A DNA stretch of 64,000 nucleotides from Malus domestica (lineage: Eukaryota > Streptophyta > Magnoliopsida > Rosales > Rosaceae), in assembly GCF_042453785.1 (NCBI RefSeq), contig NC_091670.1, positions 41,117,501 to 41,181,500 of the forward strand. The letters run 5' to 3'. Below the pieces are notes generated by a model that saw only the letters and a program-made list of their open reading frames with translations, did not search any database and had not been told where the DNA came from. The position numbers and the translations under genes were made by a program. Shown here in pieces: positions 24,354 through 33,216 of this stretch; positions within the stretch are counted from its first letter, which is position 1; the number at the start of each line of letters is the position of its first letter.

Positions 24354-24512
24354 AGACGGCGGCGCTGGTATGCGCGTCTGTGCATGAGGAGAGGGTTTGG
24401 GCGATGCATCCTCGTCGCCGAAGTCTGCCATGGGAATGAGAAGCTCGCGATCTCACGGTTCTCTGTCTCTGCTCGCCATTACAATCGATGATGACGACTT
24501 CTCATCGCCCAT
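24354..24512 (-). pseudogene. Captured fragment resembling a LIKE-COV protein N-terminus
   Basis: On the minus strand from ATG 24512 it reads [18 protein letters not shown], an in-frame TGA, then [20 protein letters not shown]. The MASRDRELLIP and acidic/serine pattern resembles the N-terminus of plant LIKE-COV (COV1-related) membrane proteins as I remember them; I cannot run a search. It ends where the SnRK2 piece begins, so the two are joined tail to tail. Confidence 0.5.
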
Positions 24513-24937
24513 CACCAGCAGACCCCTAATTGATATACGACGCCGTTCCAACGCCGCAACGCGGGGCCTTTTTTTTTGTCGAATAATTTTGGCACCGACG
24601 AGTAGAGATCGGAGCTCAGCTTCCTCTCTTCGGATGACTTGGGTGCCTCCTGCAAGCCCGAGCCAGCCGAAGAACATCGGGTCCTGAAGGGGCTGGTGCT
24701 ACTGATGGGTGCACCCTTGTCGGGTTTGGGATCGGGAAGAGGAAGACGACAGCGGATCTTATGCGGTGGACGAGAGAGGGAGTGGGAGTGAGTGAGATCA
24801 TAATCTGGAATTTGGATCTGGAATCGTTTGTTTCTCTTTGTTTTGGGTTTTTGTGATTTTGCAGATTCACGGTGGAGGTGAAAAATGAAAAAGAACCGAC
24901 ACAACTTTTCGTATCGATTCCCACAGACGGCGCCAAA

Positions 24938-25304
24938 TGTTGATGCACAAAACCGGATGTCTTGGAACAACGTAAATCCGACCGTGAATCTGCAAGTAAT
25001 GTAAATGACACAAGAGTTATCGTGGTTCACCCCAAGGTTTGGGCTACGTCCACACTGAATATGTATTTATCTGAGAGTATTTGTGAGAGAAGGAACTCTG
25101 TGAGTGAAGAGCTTTGAGAGGGGATGAGAAGGCTCCAGAAATTGGCCTCCGAGAGTGAGAGTGAGCTCCCCTTAGAATGAGGGTAGGAGTCCCCTTTTAT
25201 AGAATAAGGGGCTCCTCCTCCTTTACAAAGTATGGGCTTTAGTGTGAGGCCCAAATACAAGGCCCAAGGCCCAAATATACGAGGCCCTAAATATGGTATA
25301 AACA
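24938..25304 (-). repeat. 5' LTR of gene-carrying element (minus orientation)
   Basis: 367 bp, adjacent to the primer binding site at 24920-24935. It contains TTTATAGAATAAGG and pyrimidine/purine-rich promoter-like sequence. Confidence 0.92.
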
Positions 25305-25309
25305 AAACT

Positions 25310-26020
25310 CACTCCCACTGATGGAGCTTTGTTAGATGATCCCACCAAGTACAGAAGACTAGTCGGACGATTGATTTATCTTACTGTCACCAGGCCTGAC
25401 ATAGTCTTTTCAGTTCGCACATTGAGTCAATTTATGCATGAGCCCCACAAACCTCATTGGGATGCAGCTTTACGAATTCTCAGGTATATCAAAGGCACTC
25501 CTAGTCAAGGCTTGTTATTCTCTGCCTCTGATAATCTTGAGTTAAAGGCTTTTTGTGATTCTGACTGGGGAGGTTGTCGTGCAACTAGAAGGTCAGTTAC
25601 AGGGTATTGTGTTTTTCTTGGAAATTCTCTCATCTCATGGAAGTCCAAGAAACAAGACAATGTTTCCAGATCGTCTGCAAAAGCTGAATATCGGGCTATG
25701 GCGAACACATGTTTAGAATTAACTTGGTTGCGCTATATATTGCAAGATTTGCAGGTTCCGCAAAAGGCTCCCATACCATTATTTTGCGACAATCAAGCCG
25801 CCCTGTATATTGCAGCTAATCCCGTTTTTCATGAGCGGACAAAGCATATTGAAATTGATTGTTACATTGTTCGAGAAAAACTGCAAGCTGGAATGATTAG
25901 TCCTTCACATATTCCCACACGTTTCCAGTTAGCAGATTTATTTACTAAGGCCTTGGGGAAAGATCACTTTGAGACATTACGCAACAAGTTGGGACTTCAT
26001 AACATTCACTCTCCAACTTG
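25310..26020 (+). pseudogene. Copia 2 reverse transcriptase end and RNase H
   Basis: An open segment has KYRRLVGRLIYLTVTRPDI, then RNase H with CDSDWGG, KAEYRAM, CDNQAALY and TKHIEIDCYIVRE, the usual copia D/E/D residues. TEAEYR has become AKAEYR. It ends with LHNIHSPT and TGA at 26018-26020, one base before the polypurine tract. This segment alone is free of stops. Confidence 0.87.
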
Positions 26021-26028
26021 AGGGGGAG

Positions 26029-26246
26029 TATTAGGAAATATTATACGATATTATATGTAAATATCTTGTATTATATTTACCTAAATAGGTTTGAGTCAAA
26101 TCTCACCAAATATGGGTTATTGTTCCCTAGCCTTTAATGTAGGGTTGAATAGTTGACTTGTTATGTATATATTGTACAACAATGTAATAAACGAAGCATT
26201 CAATCTGCCATTCTCATAGCATTTTTAGTGTTCAGTCATTTCAACA
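26029..26246 (+). repeat. 3' LTR of copia 2
   Basis: 218 bp, starting TATTAGGAAATATT and ending TCAACA. It is followed by target copy ATGGA. Confidence 0.92.
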
Positions 26247-26251
26247 ATGGA

Positions 26252-26392
26252 TTGGAAGCCATGGATATTTGTGAGAGTTTGTTTGGGTACTGGCCTTGCC
26301 TTGCTCGTGATTTCAAGAGAGGCAATGGAAATGGTGATTCTTGCTATGAATTTGGTAGTGATGAAGGAAGATATGGAAATACATTGAAATGA
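26252..26392 (+). pseudogene. Right part of the exon split by copia 2, with stop codon
   Basis: It continues the frame of 4927-5085: after TATGGA the codons read LEAMDICESLFGYWPCLARD and end at TGA 26390-26392. The lack of internal stops on both sides of a 21 kb insertion indicates recent disruption of a real coding exon. Product unknown. Confidence 0.62.
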
Positions 26393-27377
26393 ACTGCAGA
26401 TTGTCTTTTCGGAAGCTCAAATTCGTATGGTGAAATAAGGGATGATGGAAACAACTATTTACAGTAGGCAGGGTTGAGCATGAGGAGGATTTACTGATGG
26501 GTAAATTGAAGATGTTTTGGAGATTGTAAGATATCTGGCTTGTGGTTGTCCACAACTTTTTCAAGTCAGAGGCTTTGATTGTGACTTTGTACGAATGAAT
26601 AATTATGTTGGACAAAACCTTCTTAATCAATACTTGGTATAAATTGTTCAAAAAAAAAAAAAACTTGGTATAAATTGTTGTTATAAGGAGACGGATATAC
26701 TGTGCTAACTAATTTATCTAAACCTAATTGGAAGCGATGAACACATTACCTTGACCAACTAATCTAACCCACATGCTATTGATTGCCTTTTGTTAAGGCG
26801 ATAACACAGCAGGTGGCATCAGTGGACAAATTAACTTATGAAAGGACAATTGGCATGAATCAAAATCATCGAAAGAAGGCTTGTCTGCCTCATGAAGGCA
26901 CAACGATAAAGTTCTTTAAGAAAGCAAACCTTAGATTTGATGGTTAATAGACTTGATTATGCTGCCTGATGCATCAACAAAATCATCTTCCTTAAATATT
27001 TGACAAGAATAATGAAGTTTATCTGTTTATGTACGGAAATATCATTTTAATACACCCATTTTCACTGATTTATTTAAGAAAACGAACTTGAACATTAGGG
27101 AAAATGCTGATTGAGTAGGGGTTAATCCTAAACGGATAAAGTTATACAGTCCTGATATATAATATATAAATCCAACAAAACGAATAGCATCACTGACTGT
27201 ACAAGTAGGAAAAGTGTCAGGATGTTTTCTGCTCTAAGCAAAACTTTTGTATTTATCAATACCCTTCGGCATTCTGAACTGAAGCAATTACCCTTCTCAT
27301 TCAGTTCCAATACACAACTAAGGTGCTTCGCTTAATCAAAATACCTAGAAATCGATCACTGGTTTCATTTGAGTACC
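26393..27377. other. Non-coding, probable 3' region of the split gene
   Basis: AT-rich sequence with no coding frame or repeat I can name. It includes an A run at about 26650. The first few hundred bases are probably the 3' untranslated region of the split gene. Confidence 0.5.
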
Positions 27378-27382
27378 TCTCC

Positions 27383-27861
27383 TGGCACATACTGGCCCGG
27401 GGCGGACCACTTTCCGGGCCCGTTCCACCACTGTAGCACTATATTGTCCGCTTTGGGCTTACCATTCCCTCATGGTTTTGTTTTTGGGAACTCACGAGCA
27501 ACTTCCTAGTGGGTCACCCATCATGAGATTGCTCTCGCGCGCTACTCGCTTAACTTTGGAGTTCCGATGGAACCTGAAGCCAGTGAGCTCCTAAAAGGCC
27601 TCGTGCTAGGTCGAGATGAGAATATACATTTAAGGATCACTTCCCTGGGCGATGTGGGATCTTACAATCCACCCCCTTTTGGGAACTCACGAACAACTTC
27701 CCAGTGGGTCACCCATCATAAGATTGCTCTCGCGCGCTACTCGCTTAACTTTGGAGTTCCGATGGAACCCGAAGCCAGTGAGCTCCCAAAAGGTCTCGTG
27801 CTAGGTAGGGATGAGAATATACATTTAAGGATCACTCCCCTGAACAATGTGGGATCTTACA
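27383..27861 (-). mobile_element. Cassandra-type TRIM with 5S-like LTRs, internally deleted
   Basis: On the minus strand the LTR starts TGTAAGATCCCACATC. It contains a 5S rRNA-like core (TCGGAACTCCAAAGTTAAGCG, shortened here, and GATGGGTGACC), the hallmark of Cassandra. The copy at 27383-27666 runs to the LTR end TGTGCCA. The copy at about 27680-27861 is only the first part of an LTR and joins a purine tract AAAAGGGGGTGGAT directly. The second half of the 5' LTR, the primer site and the spacer are therefore deleted. Flanks TCTCC (27378-27382) and TCTCT (27862-27866) look like a 5 bp target duplication with one change. Confidence 0.82.
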
Positions 27862-27866
27862 TCTCT

Positions 27867-28165
27867 AGGGTAGACGGTAGACCTCCAGTATTTTTTTGGT
27901 CAACACTAACTTGAAAAATCAAATACTTTAAAAAAAACAAAAATAAAAAAAAACCAAAAATCTCAATCGTTCTCATAAATGAAATAAAAAATAAATTTAA
28001 GAAAGAGGAGAGAGAAAGAGGCGAGAAAAAAATGAGAAGATAACAACTCACATATATGAGTAAATTGTAAATGCAAAGATAATTAAAAAAACAACTATGA
28101 CATCACTTGTCACGTGGATAAATTTTGTTTCTTTATGAAATAAATAAAAAAACTACGTCTCTCTT
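27867..28165. other. AT-rich intergenic DNA
   Basis: No gene or repeat structure seen; A-rich and T-rich runs only. Confidence 0.5.
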
Positions 28166-28173
28166 CTAAATAT

Positions 28174-28732
28174 GGACTTGGATCCTCTCCTGAGCTATTG
28201 CCAACGGAGCCTAGGGATCCATTAATCACAGCCTTTCAAACTTGATCCTACGGATAAACTTCCTTAGCCCACTAAATTATTTCGAGGACTACGTGAGGTC
28301 GCCGTCGAACAGAGGGACGTTGGACTTGCCCGCGAATAGAGGGGTTGGGGTAGTTGAGGTCGCTGGAGGAGAGATGGGTGGAGTTGGGGGACTAGGTGGC
28401 GTCGCCATCAAAGAGACGGTTGACGTTGGACTCGTCGGTGAACAAAGTGGTTTGGGTAGTTGAGGTCATCAAAGAAGAGATGGGTGGAGTTGGGGTTGCT
28501 AGGGATGGAAGGTATTGGGATGAGCTCGCCGATGAAGAGAAGGTTTGGGGATGGGCTCGCCTGAGAAGAGAGGGATTGGGGTGGGTTCATCGGAGAACTG
28601 AGGGATTTAGGGAGAAGAGAGGTCGAAATTTTTGAAGGAAGGAAGTTTCTTGGCTGTAGGATTGATTTGAAGGGCTGTAATTAATGGATCCCTAGGCTCC
28701 GTTGGCAATAGCTCAAGAGAGGATCCAAGTCC
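28174..28732. mobile_element. hAT-like MITE with ~70 bp terminal inverted repeats
   Basis: The left end starts GGACTTGGATCCTCTC and the right end is its reverse complement, ending GAGAGGATCCAAGTCC. The inverted match runs about 70 bp with few mismatches. The 8 bp target duplication CTAAATAT (28166-28173 and 28733-28740) is exact, as in hAT elements. The interior has G-rich tandem copies of a roughly 100 bp block with GATGGGTGGAGTTGGGG. No transposase is present. Confidence 0.8.
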
Positions 28733-28848
28733 CTAAATATTGTCTTGTAATTTGACTCTATGTGTAATTATTTTTAAATAAAATGTACTCTTTTTTCCAA
28801 CTTATATATTAATATCTTCTCATGTTGGCTTTCCCCAAAACGAAACCT

Positions 28849-28858
28849 TAAATAAAAC
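28849..28858 (+). promoter_or_regulatory. Possible TATA box of the DUF538 gene
   Basis: TTAAATAAAA lies 47-56 bp upstream of the start codon at 28905. Position and composition fit a TATA element, but there is no transcript start to confirm it. Confidence 0.3.
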
Positions 28859-28904
28859 CCTCCTTGAAACCTCAGACATTCAGCTTTTGTCTGTCCTTCA
28901 CAAA

Positions 28905-29869
28905 ATGTCTCTGACACCAATATCTTTGCTCACTCTCTGTATCCTTCTCCTTCTCCTTCTTCCTCCCACCGCCACCCTAACCCTCCACAACCTCCTCCAA
29001 AGCCAAGGCCTCCCTGCCGGGCTCTTCCCGGACAATGTGAAGTCCTACAATCTCGACCAGATGGGCCACCTGGAGGTGCATCTGGACCGTTCTTGCATGA
29101 CCAAGTTCGAGACAAGAGTTTACTTTGAGAGCATAGTCAGAGCTAATCTCAGCTATGGCGTGCTCAGAGGCTTGAAGGGTTTGACTCAGGAGGAGCTTTT
29201 TCTTTGGCTGCCGGTGAAGGGAATCTCAGTGAGCGATCCGTCTTCTGGGTTGATTTTGTTTGACATTGGTGTTGCCCATAAGCAGCTTTCTCTCTCTCTA
29301 TTTGAAGAGCCCCCTGTCTGCAAGCCTCAATCTCAAGGTACTAAAAAAATCCCATCTTTTTATTCTCTTTTTCTCTCTACAAATTCAGTAGACTTGTACT
29401 AATCTTTGAAATGAAATGTAAATTTGGGAATTTTTATTCTCCACAATTAAATTCCAATTGTCTATTTGAGCCTTGGGCAATGGAAAGATTGTTCCTCTGT
29501 GATCTCGAGTTGTGAGAATAGTCTCTTTACAAAACAAGAGTAAGGCTGAGTCCGATAGACGTTTCTCCCGACCTTTGCAAAGTAGGGAGCTTTGTTAATT
29601 TGGGGTCGCGCCTTTTGTCTATTTGATATTTGATCCAATGTATTAGTGAAAAGAAGTGAGTTGCGCACGCCTTTTTCTCCAATGTACATCCTGGATTTTA
29701 TGTGGCGTTTGAATAAATCTTAAAGGGAGCGCTGGATGAGAAAATGGTTGTGTGAAAATCGTTGCATTATTGCAATTTTTAGCATTAAGGGTTGGTAAAA
29801 TTGATATTAGAATCATGGAATGCAGGCATTTCATTGAAGAGTGAAGGAGGAAGGAAGATTGGATTTTAG
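28905..29869 (+). CDS. DUF538 family secreted protein, two exons
   Basis: Exon 1 is 28905-29337 and exon 2 is 29826-29869. The intron has donor GTACTA and acceptor TGCAG and falls in phase 1. The joined protein has 158 residues: an N-terminal signal-like hydrophobic stretch (LLTLCILLLLLLPP), then the DUF538 domain with LLQSQGLPAGLFPDNV and later WLPVKGISV and FDIGVAHKQLSLSLFEEP. It ends CKPQSQGISLKSEGGRKIGF and TAG 29867-29869. ATG 28905 is chosen because the signal-like segment starts there. Unspliced reading would add an unrelated tail and stop at 29400-29402. The biochemical role of DUF538 proteins is not settled; they are small plant proteins, often secreted. The gene appears intact. Confidence 0.85.
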
Positions 29870-30060
29870 GCCCAGAGATGAAGATTTGATCTTTTGTCAC
29901 TTGGATAATTTTTCTCCTTTTTTGGCTTTTGGGTATTTTTCTCTCTTAATTTTGAGCAAAAAGATTGAATGTTCATAGAAACTTGTTAGGATTGTAAAAA
30001 CAAAGGAAAGCAAAAGTGAGTGTAAGATTTTGAATCAATTGGTGCAATTTTGGAAGTTTG

Positions 30061-30575
30061 TGTTAAAAATACAACACCAGCCCAATAATTAAGGGCCAGC
30101 CCATTTGGAATCATGAATGAAAGCATGATTTTGCTAGAAAGTTCTAGCATGTCGGTGGGCATGCATAATAAGCTAGATAATTCTAGCAAGTTGTAATATT
30201 ATATGGCTATTAGCCATATGTTGGTGGGTGTGTGTGCGCGCGCATAATTAGTTGCTAGAATAATCTAGCAAATGTCCAAGTCGGCAAGCATTGCCTATAA
30301 ATATGTATGCATGTGTGTGTTGCTAGGTAACCAACAAGAAATCAAGTAGTCGTAGTAGTAGGCAACCAAGTGAGAGTGAGAAGCAAGAATAGTCTTGTAG
30401 GAGTGTGAGTGATCTAGAATGTGTTTCTAAAAAATGAGTGAGTGTCATTGCTTCTAAAGTTGTGTCATTATGACTGTTGTAATATTTTGTGTGTGTAATA
30501 CAAGTAATTTGTTTATTTGTGTTGTCTCTCCAACACTTGTGTTAGAGTTGTGTACTCTAGGTTTTTTTCACAACA
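30061..30575 (+). mobile_element. Solo LTR, probably copia type
   Basis: It begins TGTTAAAAATACAACACC and ends CACAACA, giving TGTT/AACA ends. It is flanked by target duplication GTTTG (30056-30060 and 30576-30580). It contains TATAAATATG (about 30296-30305), a likely LTR promoter. No internal domain or second LTR is nearby, so the element was lost by LTR-LTR recombination. The strand is inferred from the TATA position. Confidence 0.8.
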
Positions 30576-30580
30576 GTTTG

Positions 30581-31028
30581 CACAATTGGAAATGTTCGGG
30601 TTTTATATATTTTTGTCTTAAGTCCTCACAATGCAAGGAGCTTTGTTGGCTTGGTTCGCCCTTTAGCTGCTTGGTTCCTATCCCTAAGCCTGCAATATTG
30701 GAATATTGGTTAGCTGTCTTGTGGCTTTTTCTTGTTTGTGATTTTTGTTCATTGACACGTTTGTGGGATGGTGCAGCCCCTTTTGTTCTTTTATGTTGCC
30801 AAGCTAGCCAAACAATTTTCCATTTCTTTAATCAAATACCTTTATTTAGATTAAACTAGAATATCGCTTGGATAAAACATGATTGTAATAACGTTGTGGA
30901 TTGCCATATGCCAGGTGAAATTAACAAGAAATCAAAACAGAAAACTCTGTTAGTTTTTTTTCAAGTTGTTTGTGTTGTGTTGTGTTCTAATTGAATATGA
31001 TTGTATGATCTGATCCTTCCCTTTTGCT
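30581..31028. other. Intergenic DNA between the DUF538 gene and the bHLH gene
   Basis: No coding frame with recognisable content. The DUF538 gene and the bHLH gene converge on this stretch, so it must hold the 3' end of the latter. Confidence 0.45.
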
Positions 31029-31917
31029 CTATATGCCATTGATGATCTCCAGCATCAATTCCCGGGTTTGCTCAACTTCGAGCTTATCACAGCAGAATCC
31101 CTGAAATTCATTAGAATTTATATTAACTTCTGGTGCTGGTAGAATTTCAGAGCTTTCTTTGTTTTTACCGTGACTTACCGTTATACAGGATGAAACCATC
31201 ATTACTCCGTTGGAGGTAGTGACGCTGGTGTCGGTGAGTTCGAAGCCAAAGCCGGTCATGGCTTCCATCAATTTTGTGAACCCGCCTCGTTTCTTCTCGA
31301 GGACTGTCTTCACCCAAAGTTTGTTCCCATCAATCTTAGTCACATTCACCTCTGTCTGCACATTCCAGCAACAACATTGAAATATATGAGCAGAAAAAAA
31401 ACTCCTATATTGTTTCAAAGAGATTGAATGTGATGAGTTGTTAGCTGGTTGTCAAAACCTGAATCCCGAATTTCTTCATCTCTTCAGCAGCATGAGTTTC
31501 TTCTTTGTTCGGCTGCAGTGTTTCTTCTGATGATTCTTCCATCTCAAAAAGCTGGTCTTTGAGGAAGTTTACTTTCTGCTGCAGCTCCTGGATGTACGTG
31601 ATGGCATCCTCAACAATGGTTGCTTTGTTCATCTGAAACACGAAAAACCATAGTTGAGATACTCTCATGTTAATAATGGAAACTGGAAAAATTTAATGGA
31701 GGCAAGGGCTTTGAGGACTTGCATTTGTGATATTCGGGACCAATGCGCGTAGTGCAAGGAGCCTTCCACTGAGCTTCTCCCTTCTCTTCCTCTCAGCAAC
31801 GAGATTTTTGGATTTGAATTCGCCGCCATTGTTGTGTCTCCTTCGACCCATCCGTCCCCCTCGGCTGCCTCCTTCTGCTAAGCATAATTCATCCAACACA
31901 CAACTCACAGAGTCCAT
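31029..31917 (-). CDS. DYT1: bHLH transcription factor, DYSFUNCTIONAL TAPETUM1-like
   Basis: Four exons on the minus strand: 31917-31723, 31632-31459, 31355-31179 and 31100-31029, all in phase 0, giving 205 residues. Arabidopsis DYT1 has about the same length. The bHLH domain spans exons 1 and 2: KSKNLVAERKRREKL basic region with the E-R-RR DNA contacts, then helix 1, and MNKATIVEDAITYIQELQ for helix 2. EEMKKFGIQ and an ACT-like C-terminal region follow (VNVTKIDGNKLWVKT, GFELTDTSVTTSNG, VEQTRELMLEI). DYT1 acts early in anther tapetum development upstream of other pollen regulators; that role is carried over by similarity. Intron 1 starts GCAAGT, a GC-AG intron. The reading frame is intact. 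A Pack-MULE lies about 450 bp upstream of the start codon. Confidence 0.85.
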
Positions 31918-32369
31918 ATTTCTTGATATATTTTGATCAAAGTTAGTTTAAACAAGTGGGAGGGAGTAGTTTCTGTTATGAAATTATATAGATGGTCCTC
32001 ACAAGGGTATCGAATTATATGTTTACTGAAATAATCTTGATCGTTAAATTTAATCGATGGATGAGATTAAAGGGAGGGAGAAGCAGCTTCAACAGCCATG
32101 CATATATGTGTGTGTTTTGCTTTTCGAAAGTGATTTTTACCTTCTCATTTTCTCTTTCTACGCTGTCTTTTTATTTTTTATTTTTTTCCGACTCCCGATT
32201 TCAAAAAACAAGTAGAAGTAGATGGGGAGGAAAATGGTATGCAAAAATCACCACGGTTGTTTTTGTGTTTGAATATATTCATGTCATACATGTTGGTCTT
32301 GTTGACTGGAAAAAAGTACATAAAGGAATTTTGTATGTTTGTTTTTTTTTTTTTTTTGGGTACAATGAA
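31918..32369. promoter_or_regulatory. Upstream region of the DYT1-like gene
   Basis: This is the presumed promoter, bounded by the Pack-MULE at 32370. About 100 bp (32010-32115) closely match 41620-41720, so part of it is a dispersed repeat. A T run lies at 32342-32357. I see no clear TATA placement. Confidence 0.4.
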
Positions 32370-32776
32370 GGATTTTTATCATAAATGATCCCTGAAATTG
32401 ACCTACTCAATCAAGATGATTCATGAAATTGAAAATCAATCAATGTAGTCCTTGAAAATGATTGTTGTAAATCATTGTGGTCCTTCCGTCATAATTCTGT
32501 TAAATTTCTGTTAAGTTCTGATATGGCATATAAATGTGTTCCATAAATTTAATAAAATATTATTATGTGAATAAAAACTATTTAAATAATAAAAATAATT
32601 GTTATTTTTTATAATTAAAATATTAAAAAAAGGAGGAGGAGATGATCGCCGCACCCACCATTTCTGTTACTCCTTCACTCTCTTCGTTTTCTCATAAATT
32701 AACCCAGCAACAAACCCCACCATAAACCCAGCAAGAATACCGAATACCAAACCCCCACCATGAAAAGCGGCGACCA

Positions 32777-33078
32777 ATGCTCCCATTCCAGTTGTACGCC
32801 GCCGTTTTGTTGGTCTCCAGTATCTCCCTCCTCTTCCCCCCTTCTGCATCGGGACTCGCTCATTCCCGACGAGAGCGATCGATGGCGGTGATGCCTTCGA
32901 AATCGGCTCCGCCGCCTGGGCCCGATTCTCCGAAGCCCCCGACTACCGAAACGGTGCCGAATGCGCCGTTTCGTTGAACCGGGAAATGGTGTCCTCCTAC
33001 GACCCGTCGCTGGTCCACATCGCCATGATTCTCGACTCCGAGTACCTCCGGGGGTCGGTAGCTGCCGTGCACTCCGTC
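32777..33078 (+). pseudogene. Captured fragment of a galacturonosyltransferase-like (GATL) gene
   Basis: The start MLPFQLYAAVLLVSS gives a signal-anchor-like N-terminus. After a frame change near 32860-32890 the frame reads FSEAPDYRNGAECAVSLN and SYDPSLVHIAMILDSEYL, then RGSVAAVHSV. This is the conserved N-terminal part of GATL glycosyltransferases, Golgi enzymes of cell-wall pectin or xylan synthesis by family knowledge. It stops there; the DxD catalytic region is absent, so it cannot be active. An overlapping minus-strand open frame (32667-32849) with a glycine-rich hydrophobic stretch may be chance. Confidence 0.75.
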
Positions 33079-33163
33079 AAAAAGAGGGGGAAAAGCAAAA
33101 GAAAAAAAGAGAAAATCTTCACTCTTTTTTCTGTGTTCGAATGATGAGGGTGATAAATTGATA

Positions 33164-33167
<4 letters not shown>

Positions 33168-33212
<45 letters not shown>
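33168..33212. repeat. GA microsatellite
   Basis: About 22 uninterrupted GA units inside the Pack-MULE. Confidence 0.95.

Positions 33213-33216
<4 letters not shown>

Larger units (their letters stand above)
21603..25304 (-). mobile_element. Non-autonomous LTR retrotransposon carrying host gene fragments
   Basis: Two 367 bp LTRs (21603-21969 and 24938-25304) look identical by eye. The target duplication is AAACT (21598-21602 and 25305-25309). The element reads on the minus strand: the LTR begins TGTTTATACC and ends GCATCAACA. It is followed by a primer site TGGCGCCGTCTGTGGG (24920-24935) and, before the other LTR, a purine tract TGGGGGACTA (about 21970-21980). No gag or pol is present. The internal 2968 bp holds minisatellites and pieces of three cellular genes (NOSIP-like, SnRK2, LIKE-COV-like). 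Confidence 0.9.
5086..26246 (+). mobile_element. Ty1/copia retrotransposon 2, nested host of two younger insertions
   Basis: Two 218 bp LTRs (5086-5303 and 26029-26246) are flanked by a 5 bp target duplication ATGGA (5081-5085 and 26247-26251). A primer binding site TGGTATCAGAGC (initiator tRNA-Met type) starts at 5304. A polypurine tract AGGGGGAG lies at 26021-26028. The LTRs start TATTAG, not TG, and end CAACA. I count eight differences between the two LTRs (about 3.7%). The element's own sequence is about 5 kb once the insertions at 6238-18722 and 21603-25304 are removed. It is broken by stops and a protease deletion. Confidence 0.93.

Noticed and set aside
24512-25030. 172-codon minus-strand frame across the LTR
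   Set aside because: It runs through the LTR and leader of the gene-carrying element with no domain; the same start occurs in both LTRs.
27383-27861. Possible 5S rRNA genes
   Set aside because: The 5S-like core sits within Cassandra LTRs and is diverged; it is a transposon promoter, not an rRNA gene.
28242-28635. Two overlapping open frames rich in G, V and E
   Set aside because: They lie inside the MITE and come from its G-rich tandem repeats.
29338-29402. Unspliced C-terminal tail of the DUF538 frame
   Set aside because: It begins with a good donor (AAG/GTACTA) and has no family similarity, while the spliced exon does.
30296-30305. TATAAATATG as promoter of a host gene
   Set aside because: It lies inside the solo LTR and is best explained as the LTR promoter.
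32667-32849. Minus-strand 60-codon glycine-rich hydrophobic frame in the Pack-MULE
   Set aside because: It overlaps the GATL fragment antisense and matches no family I know. It could be another captured piece, but the evidence is too thin.
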